A DNA stretch of 64,000 nt, taken from NCBI GenBank assembly GCA_001724275.1, contig MEDZ01000019.1, positions 51,216 through 115,215 of the forward strand, in the 5' to 3' direction. Positions 34,155 through 43,406 of this stretch are shown here, one piece after another; position 1 is the stretch's first letter; each line of letters opens with the position of its first letter. The position numbers and the translations under genes were made by a program. This DNA comes from Gemmatimonadetes bacterium SCN 70-22 (lineage in GTDB: Bacteria > Gemmatimonadota > Gemmatimonadetes > Gemmatimonadales > Gemmatimonadaceae). Below the pieces are notes generated by a model. The model made no database searches. It was not told the DNA's origin and saw only the letters and a list, made by a program, of their open reading frames with translations.

Positions 34155-35849
34155 ATGGACCACGCGAGCATCCTCCGGCGCACCGATACCCCGCGTGGCT
34201 CGGGCCGTCAGGTGCGCCTGGGCCTCGTGATCGACGCATGGGAGCAGCCGCGCTGGATCTCCGACGCGCTTCGCGAGGCGGTGACCACGGGCGTGATGAC
34301 GGTGGGCGCCGTCCTGCTGACTCGAACATCGACCGGACCGAACCGGGGCGCGCCTGCCTCGCGCCCGCAGCCGATTCCCTCCCTGCTCGAGCGGCTGTAC
34401 CGGGCCGCCGACCGGGCACGATTTCATCCCGACGAGGGGTTGTTCGCCCCCACGTCGCTGCGTCCGCTCGCCGCCGAGGCGCGCACGGTGCCGTTGCACA
34501 TCGGGGACGCGAGCTCGCCGCCGACGATCGCCGCCCCTTCCCCCCTGGAGGAGGGACCGCTGGATGTGATCCTGAACCTCTCCGGCCACGTCGAGACTTC
34601 GGCGCTCGCTGGCCTCGCCGCATGCGGCGCCGTCGCCTTCGCTCTCGGCGAGACGGACCAGCAGGGAGGAGGTGCGTTCGGGCTGGGTGAGGTGCTGCGC
34701 GGGGACCCCGTGATTCGGGTGCGGCTGCAACGCTGGCCGGGCATGGGCCGCCCACCCAACACCGCCGTCGCGACGGTCACCAATACGCATCCGTTTTCCG
34801 TCGGCCGCACGAGGGACATCGCCGCCAGGCACGCGACGACGCTGCTGGCCCGTCTGGGGCGATCCCTGGCCAAGGAGATGGACGACGCGGAGGCGAGGAC
34901 CGCGCTCGACGCGCCGGACACCAACGTCGAGCGGCCGGCCGCGCGCCCCCCGCGGACTCCGCTCGCCCTGCTGCGCCTGACGGGGCGTTACGCGCGCTAC
35001 CTCCTGCGCGGACGGGCGACGCGCGACCAGTGGGTCCTGGCCTATCATCGTGGCGCGGAAGGCGGGGCCACGCCGTCGCTTCCCGAGCGCGACCCGTCGC
35101 GCTATCGCGAGATCGTTCCTTCCCGTGATCGCTTCTGGGCCGACCCCTTCCCCGTACGCGTGGACGGGCGCGACTTCCTCCTCTTCGAGGAACTGCTCTT
35201 TGCCGAAGGGATCGGGCACCTGTCGGTCATCGAGGTCGGGCCCGACGGTCCGGTCGGCGAACCGACGACGGTGCTGCAGCGCCCCTTTCACCTGTCCTAT
35301 CCCTTCACCTTCGAGTACGGCGGCGAGCTGTATCTCCTTCCGGAGATGGCCCTCGAGGGGCGACTCGAACTCTACCGCGCGGTCCGGGCGCCGTTCGAGT
35401 GGGTGCTCGACCGCGTGATCCTGCAGGGGGCGATGTTGCTGGATGCCACGCTCGCCGAGATCGACGGTCGATGGTGGATGTTCGCCTGCGAATACCGCGA
35501 GGAGCTCAAGCCATGGACCGACCTCCTCCTCTTTCACGCCGACTCCCCCTTCGGACCGTGGATCCCCCATCCTCGAAACCCGGTGGTGTCCGACGTGCGC
35601 AGCGCGCGTCCTGCCGGCCGCCTGTTTCGTGACGGCGGGATGTGGATCCGCCCGGCCCAGGATTGCTCGCGCACCTACGGCGGGGCCATCACCCTGCGGC
35701 GGATCACGACCTTGACGACCACGGACTACCACGAGGAACCCGTAGGTCATGTCGCGGCCGATTCCCCTCCCGGAACGAGCGGTCCGCACACGCTGAACGT
35801 CCATCGCGGGCTCAGCGCCCTGGACCTCAAGCGCCGGATCCGGCGGTAG
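34155..35849 (+). CDS. Formyltransferase-like / GIPC-transferase-like fusion glycan enzyme
   Basis: Protein of 564 residues opening the polysaccharide locus. The C-terminal 260 residues match the N-terminal domain of glucosamine inositolphosphorylceramide transferase 1: SRDRFWADPFPVRVDGRDFL, FEELLFAEGIGHLSVIEV, RPFHLSYPFTFEYGGELYLL, LLDATLAEIDGRWWMFA and GGAITLRRITTLTTTDY. This domain is a five-bladed propeller-like fold common in bacterial polysaccharide loci. The N-terminal part (VRLGLVIDAWEQPRWISDAL and FALGETDQQGGGAFGLGEVL) resembles a degenerate formyltransferase of the type that N-formylates amino sugars; its usual catalytic His and Asp are not evident. The substrate is unknown; a sugar-modifying role is inferred from context. 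Confidence 0.72.
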   Translation: MDHASILRRTDTPRGSGRQVRLGLVIDAWEQPRWISDALREAVTTGVMTVGAVLLTRTSTGPNRGAPASRPQPIPSLLERLYRAADRARFHPDEGLFAPTSLRPLAAEARTVPLHIGDASSPPTIAAPSPLEEGPLDVILNLSGHVETSALAGLAACGAVAFALGETDQQGGGAFGLGEVLRGDPVIRVRLQRWPGMGRPPNTAVATVTNTHPFSVGRTRDIAARHATTLLARLGRSLAKEMDDAEARTALDAPDTNVERPAARPPRTPLALLRLTGRYARYLLRGRATRDQWVLAYHRGAEGGATPSLPERDPSRYREIVPSRDRFWADPFPVRVDGRDFLLFEELLFAEGIGHLSVIEVGPDGPVGEPTTVLQRPFHLSYPFTFEYGGELYLLPEMALEGRLELYRAVRAPFEWVLDRVILQGAMLLDATLAEIDGRWWMFACEYREELKPWTDLLLFHADSPFGPWIPHPRNPVVSDVRSARPAGRLFRDGGMWIRPAQDCSRTYGGAITLRRITTLTTTDYHEEPVGHVAADSPPGTSGPHTLNVHRGLSALDLKRRIRR

Positions 35850-36005
35850 GGGCAACGCCCGCGTCGCCTCCGGGGGGCAACTCCCTTCCTCCGGTCCCCG
35901 CGCTGGTCGGGAAGCCGGCATGCCCATGGCCCGGATTGTGCCTCGCACGGTGCCATGGTCAGTGCCGGGTCGTCAGGCCCGCGGCATCCACGACTCTCCC
36001 GCGCC

Positions 36006-36650
36006 ATGTCTCGACTGCTGTCCGCGTTACGCCGTCATGGCCCTGTTCCAACGGCCCGCATCGCCGCGGTGCGACTGCTCGCGTTCGTGCACCGGAAAAG
36101 GACGCTTCTCTTCTACCGGTCACCCATCGCGAGCGTTCTCCGATTGCCTCCGAGGCTCGACGACGGATGGACCTTCACGCTCGACAACCTGTCGTGGGAC
36201 GAGGCGCGCGCGTTCGGTGACGCGCCGAGCGATGTGCTCTCCCTCCTGGGCTCGTACCTTTCGGTGGAAATTCCCGGCCAGCGACTGCTGCTGGCCAAGA
36301 TCAACGGCGAGGTGGCGGGGTGGTGCATCGTCTTCGTGGGCGCGTACGACTGGCCACTCACGGAGACGGACACCACGCTCCAACTCGGGGAGACGGATGC
36401 CGTGTTCATTTCGGCGCAGACACTGCCGCGATTCCGCGGCCGGCACATCAATCGGGCCTTGATGGGCGAGACGAGTCGCGTTGCCGAATCGCTGGGCGCC
36501 ACGACGCTCGTGGCGTGGCATGAAGACTGGAACGAGGCCCCACGCAGGAACATGCTGCACGTCGGCATGCGGTTCGTCGGCACGCACGAACGCACGTGGG
36601 TCTGCGGCGTTCGCCTACCGGCGCGCATCGCGATGGTGTCCGATGCCTGA
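36006..36650 (+). CDS. GNAT-family acetyltransferase
   Basis: Protein of 214 residues starting at ATG 36006 (MSRLLSALRRHGPVPTARI); an in-frame ATG 51 bases upstream is possible. The GNAT core is visible: strand LLLAKINGEVAGWCIVFVG, then AVFISAQTLPRFRGRHINRA, where RFRGRHIN is the acetyl-CoA-binding RxxGxx(G/A)-type loop, and LVAWHEDWNEAPRRNMLHV. GNAT enzymes in polysaccharide loci acetylate amino sugars or nucleotide-sugar precursors. Its stop overlaps the next start by 8 bases, so the two acyltransferases are coupled. Substrate not predictable. Confidence 0.75.
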   Translation: MSRLLSALRRHGPVPTARIAAVRLLAFVHRKRTLLFYRSPIASVLRLPPRLDDGWTFTLDNLSWDEARAFGDAPSDVLSLLGSYLSVEIPGQRLLLAKINGEVAGWCIVFVGAYDWPLTETDTTLQLGETDAVFISAQTLPRFRGRHINRALMGETSRVAESLGATTLVAWHEDWNEAPRRNMLHVGMRFVGTHERTWVCGVRLPARIAMVSDA

Positions 36651-37896
36651 TCCGGCCGGCCGCGACGCGGCAGTCGAGGCGACGACTGCGCCAGATCAGA
36701 CCGTCGAGCGCTGGCCGGCAGTGAGCGCCACGGTCCTCGCGAGCGACGCCGCCGCGGTGCGCGAGGCGGAGCGAGAGCTCGACGCCCGGCGATTCCCCAT
36801 CCCACTGCCGTCGCGCGTGGCGTGGGCCACCGCGCTCGGCAGCGCGCGAGATCGAACCATGGTGGCGCGCGGGGCGGGGGGAGAGTGCCTGGCGCTCGCC
36901 AGCGTGTCCATTACCCGGACACGCGCGCTGCCATGGCACCTTGTCGCGCGCGTCGAGTCGTTCGGTGAGCCGTACGCCACGGCGGCCGGGGCGGCGCTGT
37001 TGCGCTGCCTGACGGCGTGGTCGCGGCGACACCCCATGATCCTGCGCGCCGTCGTGGAGCTGGAGTGCCGCGACGAGGCGGCGCGTACCACCCTGCGGGC
37101 CATGCTTCACGAGGCGGGCTTCGTGCGGTCACGCGCCGAGCGGGTGTCGGAGCGGACGCTTGCCATCGACCTCGCCCCGTCCGAGGACCAGATCTTCGCT
37201 TCGTTCGGTCGCAGCACGCGGCAGAACATCCGGAGCGCCGCCAAGCACGGACTCGAGGTGGCGCCGATCGACGACGCACGGTACGGCGCGCGGATGAACC
37301 TGCTCCTCGAGGAGTCGCTGGCCCGCACCGGCGCCCCCGCGCAGGTGATGGACTGGGGGGCGATCGTGCAGCTGTGCCGGCAGCTCCCTCACCGTTCGCG
37401 TGTCGTCGGTGTCTTCCGCGGATCGGCGCGCGAACCCGCGGACCTGGTCGGCTTCGCGTGGGGGCTGCACCACGGCGAACGCGTAGAGTACCACACCGGG
37501 GCCTCGGCTCGCATTCCTGGCGTGCGCCTCCCCATCCTCTACCCCGCCATCTGGGACCTCGTCTCATGGGCGAAGCGCTCGGCGGGGGAGTGGTTCGACA
37601 TGGGGGGCGTCACCGCCGGGACGCTCGGCAGTAGCGATGCGCTGGGTGGGATCTCCGACTTCAAGCGCGGCTTCACCAAGGACGAGATCGCGCTCGGCGA
37701 GGAGTGGGAGTACGCACCGCATCGGTGGCGGGCACGGATCGCGGGGTGGACGTCGCAGCTGGCTGGGACCGTGCGCCGCCGGCTGCACGCGAAACGGTTG
37801 GCGCGCGCCGCCGCCGCCGCCGCCGCCGCCGCGCCGGAGGCCGCGCCGGGGACTGCCCCCTCGCGGGAGGCCCTCGGCGACGGCGAGGGGAGATAG
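36643..37896 (+). CDS. FemAB/GNAT-like acyltransferase
   Basis: Protein of 417 residues with the pattern of lipid II aminoacyltransferase-like (FemAB/FmhB) and CelD/BcsL-type acyltransferases: IDLAPSEDQIFASFGRSTRQ followed by NIRSAAKHGLEVAPIDD, GFAWGLHHGERVEYHTGAS and GVTAGTLGSSDALGGISDFK. In polysaccharide loci such proteins add acyl or aminoacyl groups to sugars. The ATG at 36643 lies before the GNAT stop. The C-terminus is an alanine-rich tail coded by eight GCC triplets (37807-37830), a likely slippage-prone repeat. Function is a family-level inference. Confidence 0.75.
   Translation: MPDPAGRDAAVEATTAPDQTVERWPAVSATVLASDAAAVREAERELDARRFPIPLPSRVAWATALGSARDRTMVARGAGGECLALASVSITRTRALPWHLVARVESFGEPYATAAGAALLRCLTAWSRRHPMILRAVVELECRDEAARTTLRAMLHEAGFVRSRAERVSERTLAIDLAPSEDQIFASFGRSTRQNIRSAAKHGLEVAPIDDARYGARMNLLLEESLARTGAPAQVMDWGAIVQLCRQLPHRSRVVGVFRGSAREPADLVGFAWGLHHGERVEYHTGASARIPGVRLPILYPAIWDLVSWAKRSAGEWFDMGGVTAGTLGSSDALGGISDFKRGFTKDEIALGEEWEYAPHRWRARIAGWTSQLAGTVRRRLHAKRLARAAAAAAAAAPEAAPGTAPSREALGDGEGR
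37807..37830 (+). repeat. (GCC)8 microsatellite coding for poly-alanine
   Basis: Eight uninterrupted GCC triplets in frame near the end of the FemAB-like gene. Triplet slippage would only change the length of an Ala tail without frameshift, so it is unlikely to be phase-variable. Confidence 0.9.
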
Positions 37897-37911
37897 CGAG
37901 GGCCGCGCGGC

Positions 37912-39333
37912 CTAACGACGTTCGGCGCCGAGAAGGCGCGCGTCGATCGCGTCGAACAGGAGCTTGGCCTGTGCGTCGCGATCGAACCGGCCATCGGCGT
38001 TCACGGGACCGGGACGGCGCCCCGCCTTGAATTCCCGGTAGCGCGCGGCGAGGCAACGACCGATCGCCGCGGGGGCGTCCGGGGCGACGACGTCGGCCCC
38101 CGTGCCCCGCAGCAGGAGCTCCGTCGCCGTCCCCGGTTCGGTGAGGGCGAGCACCCACGACGAGAGCTGCACGTACTCGAACAGCTTCCCGGGAATGCAC
38201 TCCACCTGGTATTGCGGGAGCACGACCAGGACGGCGGATTCCTCCTGCCGGCGAATGGCCTCGCCGCGCGGCACCGTGCGCTCCGTGAGCGTGAACGCCC
38301 CCACCCCCTCATCGTGCGCGATGACCGATACCGGCGTCCCCTCGTACGAGTCGTCGCCGAAGATGCGGATGCGAAACTCGTCAGGCCCCACGCCCAGCTC
38401 GTCGATGGCCAGCTTGCACCCGCGCAATAGCGGCCGGGGGTCGCGCCCGTTGTAGAGACTTCCGCCATGGGTGACGGTGAAGGTCTCGGCCAGCTGGCGC
38501 GTGCTGTGAACGTCGGCGTCGGCCCCGTTCATCACCGTCACGAAGCGCGATGCCCATGATGGATATCGCTCGCGCATGATGGCCTCGATGGCCGCCGTGT
38601 TCGTCACGACGAGCCGCGCCGCCTCCACGCAGCGTCGTTCGTACCGCTTCGTCAGCGCCAGCCATGAATGGCTGCGCAGCTCCGGCGGCTGCGTATCGCC
38701 AGCGTAGAACTGGTCGCGCAGGTCCATCACGAACGGGAGCCCGGTGCGCCGCGCGATCATCCGTGCCGCCTCGTGCGCCATCTGCGGCGGGCCGGAGCTC
38801 GCCACCAGGTCGTACCGCGAGGCCGAGGCGAGCGCCGCGCCCAGCGCCGCCGCGTCGCGCGCCCAGAGCATCCACTCGTGATAGTGCATGCGCGCGAGGT
38901 ATCCGCGCTTGAGCCCGTTGATCCGGCCGCGAAGTCCCGGCTCGACGATCGGTCCCGTCCACGCCGGGGCGGCCGACGATGCCCGCCGCGAGGGACGGTC
39001 GGCCGACGCGCGCATCGCCTGCCGCCGGCGCACGACCCACTGCTCGACGTGGCGCAGCCACGGCGTGCGACGAGGAACTGCCCACAACCGCGTCCCCGGC
39101 GGCAGCGCCGCGAGGCGCGAGTCGTCACGCACGGCGGCGGTGGCCGGGTCCATCATCAGGACATCGCCCTGCCAGCCGCGCGTCGCGGCGTAGCCGAGGA
39201 GCTTCTCCCAGCGCAGCGCGCCCATGCTGGAATCCGGTGGGAAGCTGTAGCTGACCAGCAGCAACCGCCGGGCGGCAGGACCGGCCGGTGGCGCGGTGAA
39301 GAATGGCGACGGAGGCGCGGAGGATTCGGTCAC
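37912..39333 (-). CDS. Glycosyltransferase (GT4-like, GT-B fold)
   Basis: Soluble GT-B glycosyltransferase of 473 residues. The GTG start at 39333 lies 5 bases after the flippase stop. The N-terminal Rossmann opening is RRLLLVSYSFPPDSSMGALRW, typical of GT4-like enzymes with an N-terminal GPP/GSxRW loop. Further markers are LVASSGPPQMAHEAARM, VTVMNGADAD and the C-terminal half VVLPQYQVECIPGKLFEYVQ, where KxxEY is the nucleotide-sugar-binding site. The donor sugar is unknown. The stop is a TAG within a CGTTAGGC motif. It converges on the FemAB-like gene and is the downstream member of a two-gene unit with the flippase. Confidence 0.85.
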   Translation of the reverse strand: MTESSAPPSPFFTAPPAGPAARRLLLVSYSFPPDSSMGALRWEKLLGYAATRGWQGDVLMMDPATAAVRDDSRLAALPPGTRLWAVPRRTPWLRHVEQWVVRRRQAMRASADRPSRRASSAAPAWTGPIVEPGLRGRINGLKRGYLARMHYHEWMLWARDAAALGAALASASRYDLVASSGPPQMAHEAARMIARRTGLPFVMDLRDQFYAGDTQPPELRSHSWLALTKRYERRCVEAARLVVTNTAAIEAIMRERYPSWASRFVTVMNGADADVHSTRQLAETFTVTHGGSLYNGRDPRPLLRGCKLAIDELGVGPDEFRIRIFGDDSYEGTPVSVIAHDEGVGAFTLTERTVPRGEAIRRQEESAVLVVLPQYQVECIPGKLFEYVQLSSWVLALTEPGTATELLLRGTGADVVAPDAPAAIGRCLAARYREFKAGRRPGPVNADGRFDRDAQAKLLFDAIDARLLGAERR

Positions 39334-39338
39334 GGCGA

Positions 39339-40853
39339 TCAGGTCAGGGTCCCGCGCACGCGGGACACGAGCGCGAGCATGCGATCGCGATACAGGAGCA
39401 GGAGCGCGGCGGGGTAGGCGGCCGCTCCGGTGGCGATGTCGGCAGCGAGCGACATGACGCGAGGCATGGACGCCGGATGCAGCTGGCGGGTAGCGACCAC
39501 CGCCAGGCACATCAGCAGCACGCCCGAGACCGCGGGCGCCAGGGCGCGCAGGTACTCGGTGATGCGGAGGTCCACCTGCCGGAACGTCAGGTACATCATC
39601 GGCGCCACCACGAGGACCGGGTACGCCGTGATCCACCCCGCTGCCACCCCCGCCGTCCCCCACCGGCTCCCGAAAATGAACGCGACCGGCATGACCAGCA
39701 GTCCGAGGAGGTTCAGGAGCATCATCAGCCGGTTGCCGCCGGTGACCACGAGCACCTGCGGGAGGATCGGGTTGATGCCCCGAAGTGTCGCCGCGATCCC
39801 CAGCAGTTGCAGGGGAGCGATCATCCCCACCCAGCGCTCCCCCAGCACCAGCGGAACCAGGTCCCTGGCCACCAGCGCCATGCCGATGGTGGCGGGAAAG
39901 GTGACCAGCGCCAGCGTCTCGGTGATGCGGAGCAGGTAACGCCGAAGGGCCGCCGCGTCGTGTTGCGCCGCCGAGAGCACCGACGGCGTCACGCGCCCCA
40001 CCAACGAGGTGATCTTCTCCAACGGGGCGCTGGTGAGGTCCCACGCCACGCGGTAGGCGCCCATCGCGTTCTCGCCCAGCATCTTCTGCGCGACGAAGAA
40101 GTCGGAGTTGGCGTACAGGTACCAGGCGAGGCGCGCGACGATCGTGTCGCGGCTGAAGGCGACGGCGCCCGCCATCGTCTCCCAGCGTGGGCGTTCGAAC
40201 GGGACCCGCACGAGCCAGAGCACGCCGATGGTGGACAGCAACGCCCCCACGACCGCGGCCAGCACCAGCGTCCAGTACCGAAGGCCGAGCCACGCGAAGA
40301 CCACCGACCCCACCGCGAGGGCGATCGCCTGCAGTCCGTCGTTCAGCGCCAGGTCGCGAAAGCGCATGTCGCGTTGCAGCACGGCCTGGGGCACGGTGCG
40401 GATGCCGGTGATCACGAAGATGGTCGACATCGCGACGATCACCGCCGTCAGCCGTGGCGACTCGAAGTACCACGCCAGGATGGGGGCGGCGGCGACCGAG
40501 ACCGCGAGGCTGGCCACCCCGAAGGCGACGGCCAGCGTGTTGATCTGCGCGTGCTGCGACGGCGTCAGGTGCCGAAGGGTGACGATGGTCGCCCCGATCC
40601 CGAATTCGCTCAGCATGGTGACGACGCCGAGGTAGATCGTGGCGAGCCCCACCAGCGCGTAGTCGTCGGGCGACAGGAGGCGCACCACGATCAGGGTGCT
40701 GGCCCAGGTGACGAGCTGCGTGGCCCAGCGGACGGATCCCATCCACGCCACGCCGTGCGTCAGCGACCGATCCAGGTGCGCGCGGGAGTCCCCACCGCCC
40801 TCACCGGGTCCGGGTGATTGAGACCCGCGCGGGGGCTCGTCCGTCCCTGTCAT
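39339..40853 (-). CDS. Wzx-type lipopolysaccharide/polysaccharide flippase
   Basis: MOP-superfamily flippase of 504 residues with about 12-14 transmembrane helices. The N-terminal portion GVAWMGSVRWATQLVTWAST, VVRLLSPDDYALVGLATIY and LSEFGIGATIVTLRHLTP is typical of the polysaccharide biosynthesis (Wzx/RfbX-like, WcaJ-locus MATE-type) families. It moves undecaprenyl-linked repeat units across the inner membrane. The ATG at 40853 (MTGTDEPPRGSQSPG) is preferred to one 21 bases earlier. It is divergent from the UDP-GlcNAc epimerase gene by 88 bases and pairs with the glycosyltransferase downstream. Confidence 0.88.
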   Translation of the reverse strand: MTGTDEPPRGSQSPGPGEGGGDSRAHLDRSLTHGVAWMGSVRWATQLVTWASTLIVVRLLSPDDYALVGLATIYLGVVTMLSEFGIGATIVTLRHLTPSQHAQINTLAVAFGVASLAVSVAAAPILAWYFESPRLTAVIVAMSTIFVITGIRTVPQAVLQRDMRFRDLALNDGLQAIALAVGSVVFAWLGLRYWTLVLAAVVGALLSTIGVLWLVRVPFERPRWETMAGAVAFSRDTIVARLAWYLYANSDFFVAQKMLGENAMGAYRVAWDLTSAPLEKITSLVGRVTPSVLSAAQHDAAALRRYLLRITETLALVTFPATIGMALVARDLVPLVLGERWVGMIAPLQLLGIAATLRGINPILPQVLVVTGGNRLMMLLNLLGLLVMPVAFIFGSRWGTAGVAAGWITAYPVLVVAPMMYLTFRQVDLRITEYLRALAPAVSGVLLMCLAVVATRQLHPASMPRVMSLAADIATGAAAYPAALLLLYRDRMLALVSRVRGTLT

Positions 40854-40941
40854 GCGCGGGTCGCCGCGGTGCATGCGTCGCCCGCCGCCCGCGCAGCCGC
40901 TACCTTGTGCATCGTCGCGCCCAACCGTTCACGTTCCGTGT

Positions 40942-42063
40942 ATGAAAGTCCTCGTGGTCGCAGGTGCAAGGCCCAATTTCATGAAGGTCGCCCCCGTGCT
41001 GCAGGCCCTCGAGCGCCAGGGGCATTCGCGCGTCTTCGTGCACACGGGCCAGCACTACGACGCGTCCATGTCCGACGCGTTCTTCCATGACCTCGGGCTC
41101 CCCACCCCCGACTGCCACCTGGGCGTCGGTTCCGGCTCGCACGCCACCCAGACGGCGCGCGTCATGGAAGCCTTCGAGCCGGTGCTCGAGGCGTCGCGCC
41201 CCGACTGGATCGTGGTCGTCGGCGACGTCAACTCCACCCTCGCCTGCTCCCTGGTGGCGGCCAAGCTGCGCGAGAGTCTCGGGTGCCGCATCGCGCACGT
41301 CGAGGCCGGCCTGCGCAGCAACGACTGGGCGATGCCCGAGGAGGTGAATCGCGTCCTCACCGACCGCCTCAGCGACCTCCTCCTCACGCCGTCGCGCGAC
41401 GCCGCGCCGAACCTGCGGCGCGAGGGGATCGAGGATTCGCGGGTCGTCTTCGTGGGGAACGTGATGATCGACTCGCTCCTGCGCATGCTCCCCCACGCCC
41501 GCGCGCTCGAAACCCCCCGGGCACTCGGCGTCGACGGTGCCCCCTACGCGGTCGCGACGCTGCATCGCCCGTCCAACGTGGACGATCCCGCGCAACTGGC
41601 GCTCATCCTGTCCGCATTCGCGGAGCTGGCGCACGACCTCCCCATTCTCCTCCCGATGCATCCGCGCACGCGAGGGCGGGTGCGCACCTTCGGCCTCGAC
41701 GCGCTCCTCGCGCCGCTGCGCGTCCTCGAGCCCCTGGGCTACACCGAGATGCTCTCGCTGCAGGCCGAGGCGGCGGTGGTGCTGACCGACTCCGGCGGCA
41801 TCCAGGAAGAGAGCACCGTCCTGGGCGTCCCCTGCGTGACGCTTCGCCGGACGACGGAACGTCCGGTCACGGTGTCGGAGGGGACCAACCGACTGGCCGG
41901 GTGGCCGTTGACCCGGGACGGGATCCTCGCCACGGCGCGCGCCGCGCTCGCCGACGGGCGCGTGCCGGTCGGGGCGCGCGCCCCCGAGGGATGGGACGGT
42001 CATGCCGGGGAGCGCGTGGTCGACGCCCTGGCTCGGGCCACGCTGCACGTCGCGACCACCTAA
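40942..42063 (+). CDS. wecB: UDP-N-acetylglucosamine 2-epimerase (non-hydrolysing)
   Basis: Cytoplasmic enzyme of 373 residues interconverting UDP-GlcNAc and UDP-ManNAc. The ATG at 40942 gives MKVLVVAGARPNFMKVAPVL, the standard start; a frame opening earlier covers non-homologous sequence. Other signatures are VFVHTGQHYDASMSDAFF, VVGDVNSTLACSLVA, HVEAGLRSNDWAMPEEVNR and TDSGGIQEEST. The product supplies ManNAc for the polysaccharide, or ManNAcA after oxidation by a dehydrogenase. Its TAA stop overlaps the stop of the convergent epimerase gene by two bases. Confidence 0.94.
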   Translation: MKVLVVAGARPNFMKVAPVLQALERQGHSRVFVHTGQHYDASMSDAFFHDLGLPTPDCHLGVGSGSHATQTARVMEAFEPVLEASRPDWIVVVGDVNSTLACSLVAAKLRESLGCRIAHVEAGLRSNDWAMPEEVNRVLTDRLSDLLLTPSRDAAPNLRREGIEDSRVVFVGNVMIDSLLRMLPHARALETPRALGVDGAPYAVATLHRPSNVDDPAQLALILSAFAELAHDLPILLPMHPRTRGRVRTFGLDALLAPLRVLEPLGYTEMLSLQAEAAVVLTDSGGIQEESTVLGVPCVTLRRTTERPVTVSEGTNRLAGWPLTRDGILATARAALADGRVPVGARAPEGWDGHAGERVVDALARATLHVATT

Positions 42064-43046
42064 CGAGTCGCCGCCGGCGCGGGCGCCTCGATCGCCTCCG
42101 GGTGCTCGCGCAGCCAGGCCCAGAGCCGGGCGATCCCCTCACGCAGCGACACGGGCGGCTCGTAGCCGAGGACGCGACGGGCGCGCTCGAGCGAGGCCAG
42201 GGAGTCGCGCACGTCGCCCGCGCGCGGCGGCTGGTGCTCGACCTGGACCGGTCGCCCCGTCACCTCGCCTACCAGTCGAACGAGGTCGAGGATGGACGTG
42301 CGCTCGCCGGCGCCGACGTTTACCACCTGGCCGCTGGCGCGATCGGCCGGCTGCGTCGCCGCCAGCTCGTTGGCCAGGACGACGTTGTCCACGTAGGTGA
42401 AGTCGCGAGTCTGGCCCCCGTCGCCGAAGATCCGCATCGGTGTCCCGCTCACGGCGGCCCTGAACAGGGCGGGGACCACCGCCGCGTAGGGCCCGAAGGG
42501 GTCCTGACGCGGGCCGAAGACGTTGAAGTACCGGAGCGCGACCCCCTCGATGAGTCCCGCCCGCGCGTAGGCCAGCGTGTAGAGCTCGCCCGCCAGCTTG
42601 GCCGCGGCGTAAGGTGAGCGGGGGAGCGGCTCCATGCTCTCGACCTTCGGCAGGACGGCCGTGTCCCCATACGCCGACGAGGAACCCGAGTACACCACGC
42701 GCCGCACCCCGTTGGCGCGCGCGCCCTCGAGGACATTCAGCGTCGCGTTCACGTTGTTCTCGTGGCACCCGATGGGGTCCTTGAGCGAGCGGGGAACGCT
42801 CGGCAGCGCCGCCACGTGGAACACCACGTCGATGGCGCGGGTCGCGCGCTGGGCCGTGGCCGGGTCGCGCAGGTCTCCCTCGACGAACTCGATCTCCCGC
42901 TCGATGTCGCGCAGGTTGCTCCGGAAACCGGTCGAGAGATTATCGACCACGCGCACCACATGCCCCCGCGCCAGGAGGTGGCGCGACAGGTTGCATCCGA
43001 TGAATCCGGCGCCGCCGGTGACGAGCGTGCGAAGGGGAGACGACAT
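42060..43046 (-). CDS. NAD-dependent sugar epimerase/dehydratase (UDP-glucose 4-epimerase-like)
   Basis: Extended short-chain dehydrogenase of 328 residues. The ATG at 43046 gives MSSPLRTLVTGGAGFIGCNL with the Gly-rich NAD loop. The catalytic YxxxK is in RSPYAAAKLAGELYTL and the serine in VVYSGSSSAYGD. The pattern VPRSLKDPIGCHENNVNATL matches UDP-glucose or UDP-GlcNAc/GlcNAcA 4-epimerases (WbpP/Tvi-like). It produces a galacto-configured nucleotide sugar. It is divergent from the GT2 gene and convergent with wecB. Confidence 0.87.
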   Translation of the reverse strand: MSSPLRTLVTGGAGFIGCNLSRHLLARGHVVRVVDNLSTGFRSNLRDIEREIEFVEGDLRDPATAQRATRAIDVVFHVAALPSVPRSLKDPIGCHENNVNATLNVLEGARANGVRRVVYSGSSSAYGDTAVLPKVESMEPLPRSPYAAAKLAGELYTLAYARAGLIEGVALRYFNVFGPRQDPFGPYAAVVPALFRAAVSGTPMRIFGDGGQTRDFTYVDNVVLANELAATQPADRASGQVVNVGAGERTSILDLVRLVGEVTGRPVQVEHQPPRAGDVRDSLASLERARRVLGYEPPVSLREGIARLWAWLREHPEAIEAPAPAATR

Positions 43047-43406
43047 GCCAGTGCGTAGAAGGTCGAGGGCGAATGCCCGGGGCGACATCGGTAAGGTGCA
43101 AACCGCACACCAGTCGTTCACTCCTGAAGACGGGCATCCACGGCCGACGCCACAACCGGCCCCCCGGGAGGTGTCCCACGCCGCGCAGGCGGGGCAGATT
43201 ACCGGCGGAGTCGCGAGCCGGCGTCCCACACCGCCTGTCGAGACGGTGCAACAGTCGGGGCGTCGCGCCACCCAGTCCCGTCGACCCAATCTAGCGAGGC
43301 GGCGGCGGACGAGCCCGAGTGCCCCGGTACTCCCCTTGCTCGTGTGCGGTGCGCGGGCGTTCCCGCGCCATGGCTGGTTCGTCTTGTGCGTGATCCTTCA
43401 ACAGAC
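43047..43406. other. 360-base intergenic region between divergent sugar genes
   Basis: No coding frame looks real here. It must contain promoters for the leftward epimerase gene and the rightward GT2-to-sulfotransferase run. It is G+C-rich, contains short inverted repeats, and I could not identify a convincing -35/-10 pair or a riboswitch motif. A GCAAAC string near 43098 lacks the other elements of a GEMM aptamer. Confidence 0.5.

Noticed and set aside
37807..37830. (GCC)8 as a phase-variation switch
   Set aside because: Triplet slippage keeps the frame and only lengthens an alanine tail at the C-terminus.
43085..43110. GCAAAC string suggesting a riboswitch
   Set aside because: No P2 stem or GACGCAAAG element follows it.
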